A stretch of DNA of 64,000 nucleotides. Source: Sanderia malayensis. Taxonomy: Eukaryota > Cnidaria > Scyphozoa > Semaeostomeae > Pelagiidae. This document shows positions 52,301 through 63,911 of the stretch, one piece after another. The position numbers were made by a program, and so were the translations under genes. Each line of letters starts with the position of its first letter. Within the stretch, counting starts at the first letter, position 1. Under the pieces are notes generated by a model. That model saw nothing but the letters and a program-made list of their open reading frames with translations. It ran no database searches and had not been told where the DNA came from. The stretch covers positions 1 to 64,000 of the forward strand of contig RQOL01000499.1 of assembly GCA_013076295.1 (NCBI GenBank), read 5' to 3'.

Positions 52301-53415
52301 ACGTGGAATATTGTGTAAATTGTGGGAATCAATGTCATTTCTCAACAATTTAACTTGTGGGAATGAATGTTTCTTTTCATTAGTGCAAATTGTGGGAATG
52401 AACTTTAACTTTTTATTGGTTTTAGGTTTATTTATGTTGATTCGTATGTAAGTTGTGGGAATCAATATCAGCTTTCATCAGTCTAAATTGTGGGAATGAA
52501 TGTCACTTTTCATTAGTGTAAATTGTGGGAATGAATGTCATATTTTTATCTGTTTTTGCCGTTCTTGCGTGGATTCGTGTGTAAATTGTGGGAATTAATG
52601 TTTTTTCATTACTGTAATGTGTGGGAATCAATGTCAACTTTCATCAGTCTAAATTGTGGGAATGAATGTCACTTTTCATTAGTGTAAATTGTGGGAATCA
52701 ATGTCACATTTTTTATCTCTTTTTACCGTTTTTGAGTGGATTCATGTGTAAATTGTGGGGATGAAGGTTATTTTTCATAACTGCAAATTGTGGGAATGAA
52801 TCCTCTATTATTGTTTAGTTTTAACTGTTCTTACGTTGATTCGTGTGTAAATTGTGGGAAGGGATTTTTTTTCATTACTGTAATTTGTGGGAATGAATGT
52901 TTCTTTTCATTAGTGCAAATTGTGGGAATAAATGTCATATTTTTATTAGTTTTAGGTGTATTTATGTTGATTCGTGTGTAAGTTGTGGGCATCAATGTCA
53001 ACTTTCATCAGTCTAAATTGTGGGAATGAATGTCACTTTTCATTAGTGTAAATTGTGGGAATGAATGTCATATTTTTATCTGTTTTTGCCGTTCTTGCGT
53101 GGATTCGTGTGTAAATTGTGGGAATTAATGTTTTTTCATTACTGTAATGTGTGGGAATCAATGTCAACTTTCATCAGTCTAAATTGTGGGAATGAATGTC
53201 ACTTTTCATTAGTGTAAATTGTGGGAATGAATGCTCTATTATTGATTAGCTTTAGCTTTTTTTAACGTTGATTCGTGTGGAAATTGTGGGAATGAATTTT
53301 TTTTCATTACTGTAATTTGTGGGAATGAATGTTTCTTTTCATTAGTGCAAATTGTGGGAATAAATGTCATATTTTTAATAGTTTTGGGCTTATTTATGTT
53401 GATTCGTGTGTACGT

Positions 53416-53505
53416 TGTGGGAATGAATGTTAATATGAATGAAAAAAGTAACTAAAAGTGTTTTCACTATTTTTCAGATGGATTAACGTAGAATCACGTT
53501 TGAAA
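53416..53505. repeat. A-like 90-bp unit within satellite B (8)
   Basis: Copy of the unit at 49215, with ATCACGTTTGAAATG in place of ATCACGTGTGAAATG. Confidence 0.8.
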
Positions 53506-54149
53506 TGTGGGAATGGGTGTAAATCTTGATCTGAATAAATTGTGGGAATTAATGTTACTTTTCATTAGTGTAAATTGTGGGAGAGAATGTTATATACTTT
53601 TTAGCACTTTTTACGTGGAATAATGTGTAAATTGTGGGAATCAATGTCATTTCTCAACAGTCTAACTTGTGGGAATGAATGTTTCTTTTCATTAGTGCAA
53701 ATTGTGGGAATGAACTTTAAGTTTTTATTAGTTTTAGGTGTTTTTATGTTGATTCGTGTGTAAGTTGTGTGAACGAAGGTTCTTTTTCATTAGTGTCAAT
53801 TGTTTGAATGAATATTATCTTTTTTATCTGTTTTTACCGTTTTTGCCTGGATTCATGTGTAAATTGTGGGGATGAAGGTTATTTTTCATTACTGCAAATT
53901 GCTGGAATGAATCCACTATTATTGTTTAGTTTTAGCTGTTCTTACGTTGATTCGTGTGTAAATTGTGGGAAGGAATTTTTTTTCATTACTGTAATTTATG
54001 TGAATCATGGTTACTTTTCATAAGTGCAAATTGTGGGAATGAACTTTAAGTTTTTATTAGTTTTAGGTGTATTTATGTTGATTCGTGTGTAAGTTGTGGC
54101 AATCAATGTCAACTTTCATCAGTCTAAATTGTGGGAATGAATGTCACTT

Positions 54150-57100
54150 TTCATTAGTGTAAATTGTGGGAATGAATAGTATCTTCTTTATCTGTTTTCA
54201 CCGTTTTTGCGTGGATTCATGTGTAAAATGTGGGGATGAAGGTTATTTTTCATTACTGCAAATTGTGGGAATGAATCCTCTATTATTGTTTAGTTTTAGA
54301 TGTTCTTACGTTGATTCGTGTGTAAATTGTGAGAAGGAATTTTTTTTCGTTACTGTAGTTTATGTGAATCATGGTTACTTTTCATTAGTGTAAATTGTGG
54401 GAAAGAATGCTTTTTACTTTTTAGCTCTTTTTACGTGGAATAATGTGTAAATTGTGGGAATCAATGTAATTTCTCAACAGTTTAAATTGTGGGAATCAAT
54501 GTCACTTTTCATTAGTGTAAATTGTGGGAATGAATGTCACTTTTCATCAGTGTAAATTGTGGGAATGAATATTATCTTCTTTGTCTGTTTTTACCGTTTT
54601 TGAGTGGATTCATGTGTAAATTGTGGGGATGAAGGTTATTTTTCATTACTGCAAATTGTGGGAATGAATGTCATGTTTTTATCTGTTTTTGCCGTTTTTG
54701 CGTGCATTCGTGTGTAAATTGTGGGAATGAATTTTTTTTCATTACTGTAATGTGTGGGAATCAATGTTACTTTTCATTAGTGTAATTTGTGGGAAAGAAT
54801 GCTATTATTTTTAGCTCCTTTTACGTGGAATAATATGTAAATTGTGGGAATCAATGTCAACTTTCATCAGTCTAAATTGTGGGAATGAATGTCACTTGTC
54901 ATTACTGCAAATTGTGGGAATGAATGCTCTATAATTGATTAGCTTTAGCTGTTTTTAGCGTTGATTCGTGTGGAAATTGTGGGAATGAATTTTTTTTCAT
55001 TACTGTAATTTGTGGGAATGAATGTTTCTTTTCATTAGTGCAAATTGTGGGAATAAATGTCATATTTTTATTAGTTTTAGGTGTATTTATGTTGATTCAT
55101 GTATAAGTTGTGGGAATCAATGTCAACTTTTGTCAGTCTAAATTGTGGGAATGAATGTCACTTTTCTTTAGTGTAAATTGTGGGAATGAATATTATCTTC
55201 TTTATCTTTTTTTACCGTTTTTGCGTGGATTCATGTGTAAATTGTGGGATTAATCTTTTTTTATTACTGTAAATTGTGGGAATGAATGTCATTTCTCAAC
55301 AATTTAACTTGTGGGAATGAATGTTTCTTTTCATTAGTGCAAATTGTGGGAATGAACTTTAAGTTTTTATTAGTTTTAGGTTTATTTATGTTGATTCGTA
55401 TGTAAGTTGTGGGAATCAATATCAGCTTTCATCAGTCTAAATTGTGGGAATGAATGTCACTTTTCATTAGTGTAAATTGTGGGAATCAATGTCCTATTTT
55501 TTATCTCTTTTTACCGTTTTTGCGTGGATTCATGTGTAAATTGTGGGGATGAACGTTATTCTTCATTACTGAAAATTGTGGGAATGAATGCTCTATTATG
55601 GATTAGCTTTAGCTGTTTTTAGCGTTGATTCGTGTGGAAATTGTGGGAATGAATTTTTTTTCATTACTGTAATTTGTGGGAATGAATGTTTCTTTTCATT
55701 AGTGCAAATTGTGGGAATAAATGTCATATTTTTATTAGTTTTAGGTGTATTTATGTTGATTCGTGTGTAAGTTGTGGGCATCAATGTCAACTTTCATCAG
55801 TCTAAATTGTGGGAATGAATGTCACTTTTCATTAGTGTAAATTGTGGGAATGAATGTCATATTTTTATCTGTTTTTGCCGTTCTTGCGTGGATTCGTGTG
55901 TAAATTGTGGGAATTAATGTTTTTTCATTACTGTAATGTGTGGGAATCAATGTCAACTTTCATCAGTCTAAATTGTGGGAATGAATGTCACTTTTCATTA
56001 GTGTAAATTGTGGGAATGAATGCTCTATTATTGATTAGCTTTAGCTGTTTTTAACGTTGATTCGTGTGGAAATTGTGGGAATGAATTTTTTTTCATTACT
56101 GTAATTTGTGGGAATGAATGTTTCTTTTCATTAGTGCAAATTGTGGGAATAAATGTCATATTTTTATTAGTTTTAGGTGTATTTATGTTGATTCGTGTTT
56201 AAGTTGTGGGCATCAATGTCAACTTTCATCAGTCTAAATTGTGGGAATGAATGTCACTTTTCATTAGTGTAAATTGTGGGAATGAATGCTCTATTATTGA
56301 TTAGCTTTAGCTGTTTTTAGCGTTGATTCGTGTGGAAATTGTGGGAATGAATTTTTTTTCATTACTGTAATTTGTGGGAATGAATGTTTCTTTTCATTAG
56401 TGCAAATTGTGGGAATAAATGTCATATTTTTATTAGTTTTAGGTGTATTTATGTTGATTCGTGTGTAAGTTGTGGGCATCAATGTCAACTTTCATCAGTC
56501 TAAATTGTGGGAATGAATGTCACTTTTCATTAGTGTAAATTGTGGGAATGAATGTCATATTTTTATCTGTTTTTGCCGTTCTTGCGTGGATTCGTGTGTA
56601 AATTGTGGGAAATAATGTTTTTTCATTACTGTAATGTGTGGGAATCAATGTCAACTTTCATCAGTCTAAATTGTGGGAATGAATGTCACTTTTCATTAGT
56701 GTAAATTGTGGGAATGAATGCTCTATTATTGATTAGCTTTAGCTGTTTTTAACGTTGATTCGTGTGGAAATTGTGGGAATGAATTTTTTTTCATTACTGT
56801 AATTTGTGGGAATGAATGTTTCTTTTCATTAGTGCAAATTGTGGGAATAAATGTCATATTTTTATTAGTTTTAGGTGTATTTATGTTGATTCGTGTGTAA
56901 GTTGTGGGCATCAATGTCAACTTTCATCAGTCTAAATTGTGGGAATGAATGTCACTTTTCATTAGTGTAAATTGTGGGAGAGAATGTTATATACTTTTTA
57001 GCACTTTTTACGTGGAATAATGTGTAAATTGTGGGAATCAATGTCATTTCTCAACAGTCTAACTTGTGGGAATGAATGTTTCTTTTCATTAGTGCAAATT

Positions 57101-60090
57101 GTGGGAATGAACTTTAAGTTTTTATTAGTTTTAGGTGTTTTTATGTTGATTCGTGTGTAAGTTGTGTGAACGAAGGTTCTTTTTCATTAGTGTCAATTGT
57201 TTGAATGAAAGTTATCTTTTTTATCTGTTTTTACCGTTTTTGCCTGGATTCATGTGTAAATTGTGGGGATGAAGGTTATTTTTCATTACTGCAAATTGCT
57301 GGAATGAATCCACTATTATTGTTTAGTTTTAGCTGTTCTTACGTTGATTCGTGTGTAAATTGTGGGAAGGGATTTTTTTTCATTACTGTAATTTATGTGA
57401 ATCATGGTTACTTTCATTAGTGTAAATTGTGGGAAAGAATGCTATATACTTTTTAGCTCCTTTACGTGGAATAATGTGTAAATTGTGGGAATCAATGTCA
57501 TTTCTCAACAGTCTAAGTTGTGGGAATGAATGTCATTTTTCATTAGTGTAAATTGTGGGAATGAATGTCACTTTTCATTAGTGTAAATTGTGGGAATGAA
57601 TATTATCTTTTTTATCTCTTTTTGCCGTTTTTGCGCGGATTCGTGTGTAAATTATGGGAATTAATGCTTTTTCATTACTGTAATGTGTGGGAATCAATGT
57701 TACTTTTCATTAGTGCAAATTGTGGGAATGAATATTATCTTATTTGTCTGTTTTTACCGTTTTTGCGTGGATTCACGTGTAAATTGTGGGGATGAAGGCT
57801 GTTTTTCATTACTGCAAATTGTGGGAATGAATGCTCTATTATTGATTAGCTTTAGCGGTTTTTAGCGTTGATTCGTTTGGAAATTGTGGGAATGAATTTT
57901 TTTTCATTACTGTAATTTGTGGGAATGAATGTTTCTTTTCATCAGTGCAAATTGTGGGAATAAATGTCATATTTTTATTAGTTTTAGGTGTATTTATGTT
58001 GATTCGTATGTAAGTTGTGGGAATCAATGTCAACTTTCATCAGTCTAAATTGTGGGAATGAATCTCATTTTTCATTAGTGTAAATCGTGGGAGAGAATGT
58101 TATATACTTTTTAGCACTTTTTACGTGGAATATTGTGTAAATTGTGGGAATCAATGTCATTTCTCAACATTCTAACTTGTGGGAATGAATGTTTCTTTTC
58201 ATTAGTGCAAATTGTGGGAATGAACTTTAAGTTTTTATTAGTTTTAGGTGTATTTATGTTGATTCGTGTGTAAGTTGTGGCAATCAATGTCAACTTTCAT
58301 CAGTCTAAATTGTGGGAATGAATGTCACTTTTCATTAGTGTAAATTGTGGGAATGAATAATATCTTTTTTATCTGTTTTCACCGTTTTTGCGTGGATTCA
58401 TGTGTAAAATGTGGGGATGAAGGTTATTTTTCATTACTGCAAATTGTGGGAATGAATCCTCTATTATTGCTTAGTTTTAGATGTTCTTACGTTGATTCGT
58501 GTGTAAATTGTGAGAAGGAATTTTTTTTCGTTACTGTAGTTTATGTGAATCATGGTTACTTTTCATTAGTGTAAATTGTGGGAAAGAATGCTTTTTACTT
58601 TTTAGCTCTTTTTACGTGGAATAATGTGTAAATTGTGGGAATCAATGTAATTTCTCAACAGTTTAAATTGTGGGAATCAATGTCACTTTTCATTAGTGTA
58701 AATTGTGGGAATGAATGTCACTTTTCATCAGTGTAAATTGTGGGAATGAATATTATCTTCTTTGTCTGTTTTTACCGTTTTTGAGTGGATTCATGTGTAA
58801 ATTGTGGGGATGAAGGTTATTTTTCATTACTGCAAATTGTGGGAATGAATGTCATGTTTTTATCTGTTTTTGCCGTTTTTGCGTGGATTCGTGTGTAAAT
58901 TGTGGGAATGAATTTTTTTTCATTACTGTAATGTGTGGGAATCAATGTTACTTTTCATTAGTGTAATTTGTGGGAAAGAATGCTATTATTTTTGGCTCCT
59001 TTTACGTGGAATAATATGTAAATTGTGGGAATCAATGTCAACTTTCATCAGTCTAAATTGTGGGAATGAATGTCACTTGTCATTAGTGTAAATTGTGGGA
59101 ATGAATGTCATATTTTTATCTGTTTTTGCCGTTCTTGCGTGGATTCGTGTGTAAATTGTGGGAATTAATGTTTTTTCATTACTGTAATGTGTGGGAATCA
59201 ATGTCAACTTTCATCAGTCTAAATTGTGGGAATGAATGTCACTTTTCATTAGTGTAAATTGTGGGAATGAATGCTCTATTATTGATTAGCTTTAGCTGTT
59301 TTTAACGTTGATTCGTGTGGAAATTGTGGGAATGAGTTTTTTTTCATTACTGTAATTTGTGGGAATGAATGTTTCTTTTCATTAGTGCAAATTGTGGGAA
59401 TAAATGTCATATTTTTAATAGTTTTGGGCTTATTTATGTTGATTCGTGTGTACGTTGTGGGAATGAATGTTAATATGAATGAAAAAAGTAACTAAAAGTG
59501 TTTTCACTATTTTTCAGATGGATTAACGTAGAATCACGTGTGAAATGTGGGAATGGGTGTAAATCTTGATCTGAATAAATTGTGGGAATTAATGTTACTT
59601 TTCATTAGTGTAAATTGTGGGAGAGAATGTTATATACTTTTTAGCACTTTTTACGTGGAATAATGTGTAAATTGTGGGAATCAATGTCATTTCTCAACAG
59701 TCTAACTTGTGGGAATGAATGTTTCTTTTCATTAGTGCAAATTGTGGGAATGAACTTTAAGTTTTTATTAGTTTTAGGTGTTTTTATGTTGATTCGTGTG
59801 TAAGTTGTGTGAACGAAGGTTCTTTTTCATTAGTGTCAATTGTTTGAATGAATATTATCCTTTTTATCTGTATTTACCGTTTTTGCCTGGATTCATGTGT
59901 AAATTGTGGTGATGAAGGTTATTTTTCATTACTGCAAATTGCTGGAATGAATCCACTATTATTGTTTAGTTTTAGCTGTTCTTACGTTGATTCGTGTGTA
60001 AATTGTGGGAAGGAATTTTTTTTCATTACTGTAATTTATGTGAATCATGGTTACTTTTCATAAGTGTAAATTGTGGGAATGAACTTTAAG
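54150..60090. repeat. Further shuffled copies of the ~4.2-kb satellite B repeat
   Basis: 54166 onward matches 58347 onward (offset 4,181), and 53280-54020 matches about 59320-60060 (offset 6,040). Between them, a ~432-bp segment with the TAGCGTTGATTCGTGTGG / TAACGTTGATTCGTGTGG monomers repeats at 55596, 56294 and 56726 (spacings 698 and 432). The block is a mosaic of recently copied segments, not a simple array. Confidence 0.78.
59456..59545. repeat. A-like 90-bp unit within satellite B (9)
   Basis: Same as the 49215 unit; 6,040 bp downstream of unit 8. Confidence 0.8.
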
Positions 60091-61515
60091 TTTTTATTAG
60101 TTTTAGGTGTATTTATGTTGATTCGTGTGTAAGTTGTGGCAATCAATGTCAACTTTCATCAGTCTAAATTGTGGGAATGAATGTCACTTTTCATTAGTGT
60201 AAATTGTGGGAATGAATATTATCTTCTTTGTCTGTTTTTACCGTTTTTGAGTGGATTCATGTGTAAATTGTGGGGATGAAGGTTATTTTTCATTACTGCA
60301 AATTGTGGGAATGAATGTCATGTTTTTATCTGTTTTTGCCGTTTTTGCGTGGATTCGTGTGTAAATTGTGGGAATGAATTTTTTTTCATTACTGTAATGT
60401 GTGGGAATCAATGTTACTTTTCATTAGTGTAATTTATGGGTAAGAATGCTATTATTTTTAGCTCCTTTTACGTGGAATAATATGTAAATTGTGGGAATCA
60501 ATGTCAACTTTCATCAGTCTAAATTGTGGGAATGAATGTCTCTTGTCATTAGTGTAAATGGTGGGAATGAATATTATCTTTTTTTATCTGTTTTTGCCGT
60601 TTTTGCGTGGATTCCTGTGTAAATTGTCGGAATGAATTTTTTTTCATTACTGTAATGTGTGGAAATCAATGTCAATTTTCATCAGTCTAAATTCTGGGAA
60701 TGAATGTCACTTTTCATTACTTCAAATTGTGGGAATGAATGCTCTATAATTGATTAGCTTTAGCTGTTTTTAGCGTTTATTCGTGTGGAAATTGTGGGAA
60801 TGAATTTTTTTTCATTACTGTAATTTGTGGGAATGAATGTTTCTTTTCATTAGTGCAAATTGTGGGAATAAATGTCATATTTTATTAGTTTTAGGTGTAT
60901 TTATGTTGATTCATGTGTAAGTTGTGGCTATCAATGTCAACTTTCGTCAGTCTAAATTGTGGGAATGAATATCACTTTTCATTAGTGTAAATTGTGGGAA
61001 TGAATATTATCTTCTTTATCTTTTTTTACCGTTTTTGCGTGGATTCATGTGTAAATTGTGGGATTAATCTTATTTTTATTACTATAAATTGTGGGAATGA
61101 ATGTCACTTTTCATTAGTGTAAATTGTGGGAATGAATATTATCTTTTTTATCTGTTTTTACCGTTTTTTCGTGGATGCATGTGTAAATTGTGGGGATGAA
61201 TGTCACTTTTCAATAGTGTAAATTGTGGGAATGAATATTATCTTCTTTGTCTGTTTTTACCGTTTTTGCGTGGATTCATGTGTAAATTGTGGGGATGAAG
61301 GTTATTTTTCATTACTGTAATGTGTGGGAATCAATGTTACTTTTCATTAGTGCAAATTGTGGGAATGAATGTCACTTTTCATTAGTGTAAATTGTGGGAA
61401 TGAATATTATCTTTTTTATCTCTTTTTGCCGTTTTTGTGTGGATTCGTGTGTAAATTATGGGAATTAATGCTTTTTCATTACTGTAATGTGTGGGAATCA
61501 ATGTTACTTTTCATT

Positions 61516-61916
61516 ATAGACAGGTCGGTGAGTAGAAAAATCTAAGCAAGTGGGTAACCTTTGTTTTTACACCGGATTACGATAGTTCATGGTATTGCGA
61601 ACATTTTGAGCGGTCGTGCCATTTCGAAATATGGGGGGAAGTCATGTGACCAATGACGTCATTTTGGTGGGGGCATTTAATCTAAAATTTGCCATATCTC
61701 GCATAATACTTGACCGATTTTGTTGAAAATGGTTGCCAAAGGGGTAAAATAATATGCACTTTAATTTGATATATGGCTTAATATCTTTTTGTAAATTGAA
61801 AACTTTTTGGTTGGAGGATTTTTGATAACGTCACAAACGAATCATGCTAAAAAGTCCATATTGGCGGTTTCAGTTAAAAAAGGTTAAAACAGCGCGCAAA
61901 ATATTTTATTTCAAGC
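61516..61916. other. Unique sequence between satellite B and the decayed gene
   Basis: About 400 bp without satellite periodicity or ORF. It contains a perfect CRE-type palindrome TGACGTCA at 61654-61661, a second TAACGTCA near 61829, and an AT-rich stretch before the next frame. It could be a promoter or 5' untranslated/intron segment of the downstream gene, or the end of the repeat unit that carried the gene in. A splice-acceptor-like ACCGCTCAG ends at 62018 inside the downstream frame, so the true exon may begin there. None of this is established from one copy. Confidence 0.55.
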
Positions 61917-63329
61917 TTGCGTCTTAAACTATTACTAAAAATGTTTCATTTTCATACGTGTCGAAGCTCAAAAATGTTAAAAATTATATTCTTTGTAAAG
62001 TATCCTATCACCGCTCAGGTCAAATGCTTTTACGAAAAAGAGGTCAAGGTTTTCCAGCCTATGCTACCAGGTGAAACGCCTGATTTGCAAGACAACGAGC
62101 AGCTGCCTGACTCTTTGAAGCTAAGTGTCTTGGATGCTAAATCAAACAAAAATAAAGACTATAGGATAGGAAAACTAATAGAGCCGCATCGGTTAGAAAA
62201 CTTCACAGACAAAGATGACCACGGCATCCTTGACAAAAGCTTCGATAAAGACTTGGTGTGGGGGATAGCAGGTGGTTTACCTCAACCAGATACCGGAAAT
62301 GAAGAATACCCTCAGATTGGACCTTGGACAGCTTTCCAAAAGCAGGTATCTGACGTCGAAATCATTAAGTCTGTGATAAACTATATGCCTACAATTGATG
62401 CCCCACCTGAATACAATGTATGCAAAGACTACTTAGATTCGATGGTTGATATAATGGAATTATTAGATGTTCCAAACATATTTGTACACGCTGACGAACA
62501 AGTGTATGCAAGGGTCCTGCATCTCATGTGGAAACACAAAGAAGAATATAAGAACATTATTCCGATACTGGGTGGATTTCATCAGCTTAGGGTACTTCAG
62601 AAGATTATTTATAAACGACATTCTTGCATGGGTTATGGTGATTGGTTTGCGGATGCTGGCTCGATTGCCTCGGGCTCTCTATCTCAAGCAGTGGAAGGGC
62701 GCCACTATTACCGTTGTATGCGTTTACACAAGGAAGGTTTCGACGCATTGATCCAAAACAGAGTAGAAGACATCACGAGTAACTATGCAAGCATGGACAA
62801 AAACCTTAAAGAAAAATTAATTGAGCTGCGTAAAAATCCTTCACCAGGTGCTTTAGAAAAAGTTCTTGTACTGAAATCATTTCACGCATTGAAGCGCCAG
62901 ATAATGATTGAAAGTGGAACACAAGCAAAAATGACTGTTAAGTATTTAAAGGACATATCCTTGATGCTTGCACTTGTTTCTGCAGTGCGAGAAAAAGATT
63001 TTGAAAGACATTTACATTTACAAGCAGAGAGACAAATGCTAAAATTAGTTTTCGCCTTCGACCATATTAATTATGGCAGATATAACACCTACCAACACGT
63101 GTTTTTACGTAGATTGGAAGCTTTCAATGATTTAGCGTTAAGAGGTCATGGAGCCAGTGAAAGTGGAGACATCTTCAGTTGCATACATGGTGATTTAGTA
63201 ACAGAGCACTTTAACGGAGCGACCAAGGGCACTGCAGGCCCATTCCAAGCAGGCTATAGTACAAATACTGATGCAGTCAGCAGATGGATCTCCACGTCCC
63301 ATATACACTGTAAAATGAGATCGTCATAA
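61917..63329 (+). pseudogene. Uncharacterised transposon-like protein, part 1 (frame disrupted)
   Basis: 470 codons. The first ~34 residues look unlike coding sequence and may be intron translation ending at an acceptor-like CAG at 62018. From ~35 on the composition is protein-like and globular. Notable strings are LVWGIAGGLPQPD (~113), FVHADEQVYARVLHL (~189), IIPILGGFHQLRVLQ (~214), AGSIASGSLSQAVEGRHYYR (~247) and FDHINYGRYNTYQH (381-394). From memory these resemble a large family of uncharacterised multicopy proteins in cnidarians and other invertebrates, possibly transposon-derived (DUF6589-like). No catalytic site can be assigned with confidence. Just after SHIHCKMRSS the frame is lost, and related-looking coding continues in another frame from about 63317, so this is a decayed copy. 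Confidence 0.7.
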
Positions 63330-63405
63330 AAGAAAATCTGCACGCTAAGACTTCGTCAAGTCATAAGGAATTAAAGCCAGGGAATAAAAAGATGCATCAT
63401 ACATG
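63317..63405 (+). pseudogene. Linking segment of the decayed gene in a shifted frame
   Basis: Read from GAG at 63317 the sequence gives a plausible hydrophilic link (ENLHAKTSSSHKELKPGNKK) between the two larger frames, in a frame different from both. Flanking frames share one register, so two compensating indels near 63.31 and 63.40 kb are the simplest explanation. An intron is less likely because no good GT donor/AG acceptor pair brackets it. Confidence 0.55.
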
Positions 63406-63407
63406 TT

Positions 63408-63911
63408 ATGAATCTCAGAGCGAAACTTAGGGAGTACGGAATCGACCCATTTGGTGATGGACCAGCAAGACCCATGTCAACTGGCAAAGAAATTGACAAA
63501 GACATCATAAATGGTCTACTGAGTGCAGAAGAAACGGATGACAAGTGTTTTAAATCATTTGTTGCTGACCGCCTTGTGAAGGGGGATAAATCAATATTTG
63601 ACCCCATCAAAAAGTTGAAGCTTAGAACCGGCCTTGAAGGAAGTAAACAGCAGTCTAAGACAGTAACAGTCCTAAAGGAAGATCGGCAAGCATTTGGCAT
63701 GCTCATTGCTAAAGCAACCAGTCTAGAAGAAGCATTTCGTTATCCCCTTACAACACTACCACTAAGCGTAGCAACACCCGAGGCAGAACTTAGACAGTCT
63801 GATAAAGCTTGCCTAAAAAATTTTCTTATTGCAGAAGCTAACGCATCCATTAATGAATACACCGATAGAGCAAGATGGATTGTTGATGGTACGCTCGCTG
63901 AAGCCATCTGA
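63408..63911 (+). pseudogene. Uncharacterised transposon-like protein, part 2
   Basis: 167 codons beginning ATG at 63408 (probably internal, not a true start), with LREYGIDPFGDGPARPMSTG, DPIKKLKLRTGL, VLKEDRQAFGMLIAKATSLE, PLSVATPEAELRQSDKACL and ARWIVDG. These suit the C-terminal half of the same protein family as part 1. The frame ends at a TGA at 63909, but the sequence reads on in the next frame from about 63901 as YLQWCESLLARMTPPKKAN to the window edge, indicating a third frameshift near 63.89 kb. The gene is cut off by the window end. Confidence 0.7.

Larger units (their letters stand above)
46400..54050. repeat. ~3.6-4.2-kb higher-order repeat of satellite B, two copies
   Basis: Copy 1 is about 46.4-49.85 kb and copy 2 about 49.99-54.05 kb. 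Matched markers step from offset 3584 (AAATTGCGGCAATG at 46441 and 50025) to 4012 (47200 and 51212) to 4201 (48589 and 52790; 49607 and 53808). The steps are explained by internal gains of ~430 and ~190 bp in copy 2. A 210-bp segment at 47200-47409 encodes, on its minus strand, the same 69 residues as the segment 4,012 bp downstream. Confidence 0.82.
34522..61515. repeat. Satellite B complex tandem array, right block
   Basis: About 27 kb of the same mixed 35-bp and 57-64-bp monomers, organised in several larger repeats annotated separately. The array ends sharply at 61515, where the usual TTTTCATTAGTG of a short monomer turns into TTTTCATTATAGACAGG and unique sequence follows. No gene is supported anywhere in this block; the many short frames are repeat translations. 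Confidence 0.95.

Noticed and set aside
47200..58293. Minus-strand frames with FIPTICTNEKKHSFPQ repeats, suggesting a repetitive secreted protein
   Set aside because: They are the antisense reading of satellite B monomers; identity between copies reflects recent DNA duplication, not selection on protein.
16975..61515. Dozens of 60-80-codon frames rich in Cys (CVNCGNE, CGDEGYFSLL) on the plus strand of satellite B
   Set aside because: They start and stop at the same monomer positions in many copies, have no consistent coding context, and simply translate the tandem repeat. A short Cys-repeat secreted protein family is not supported.
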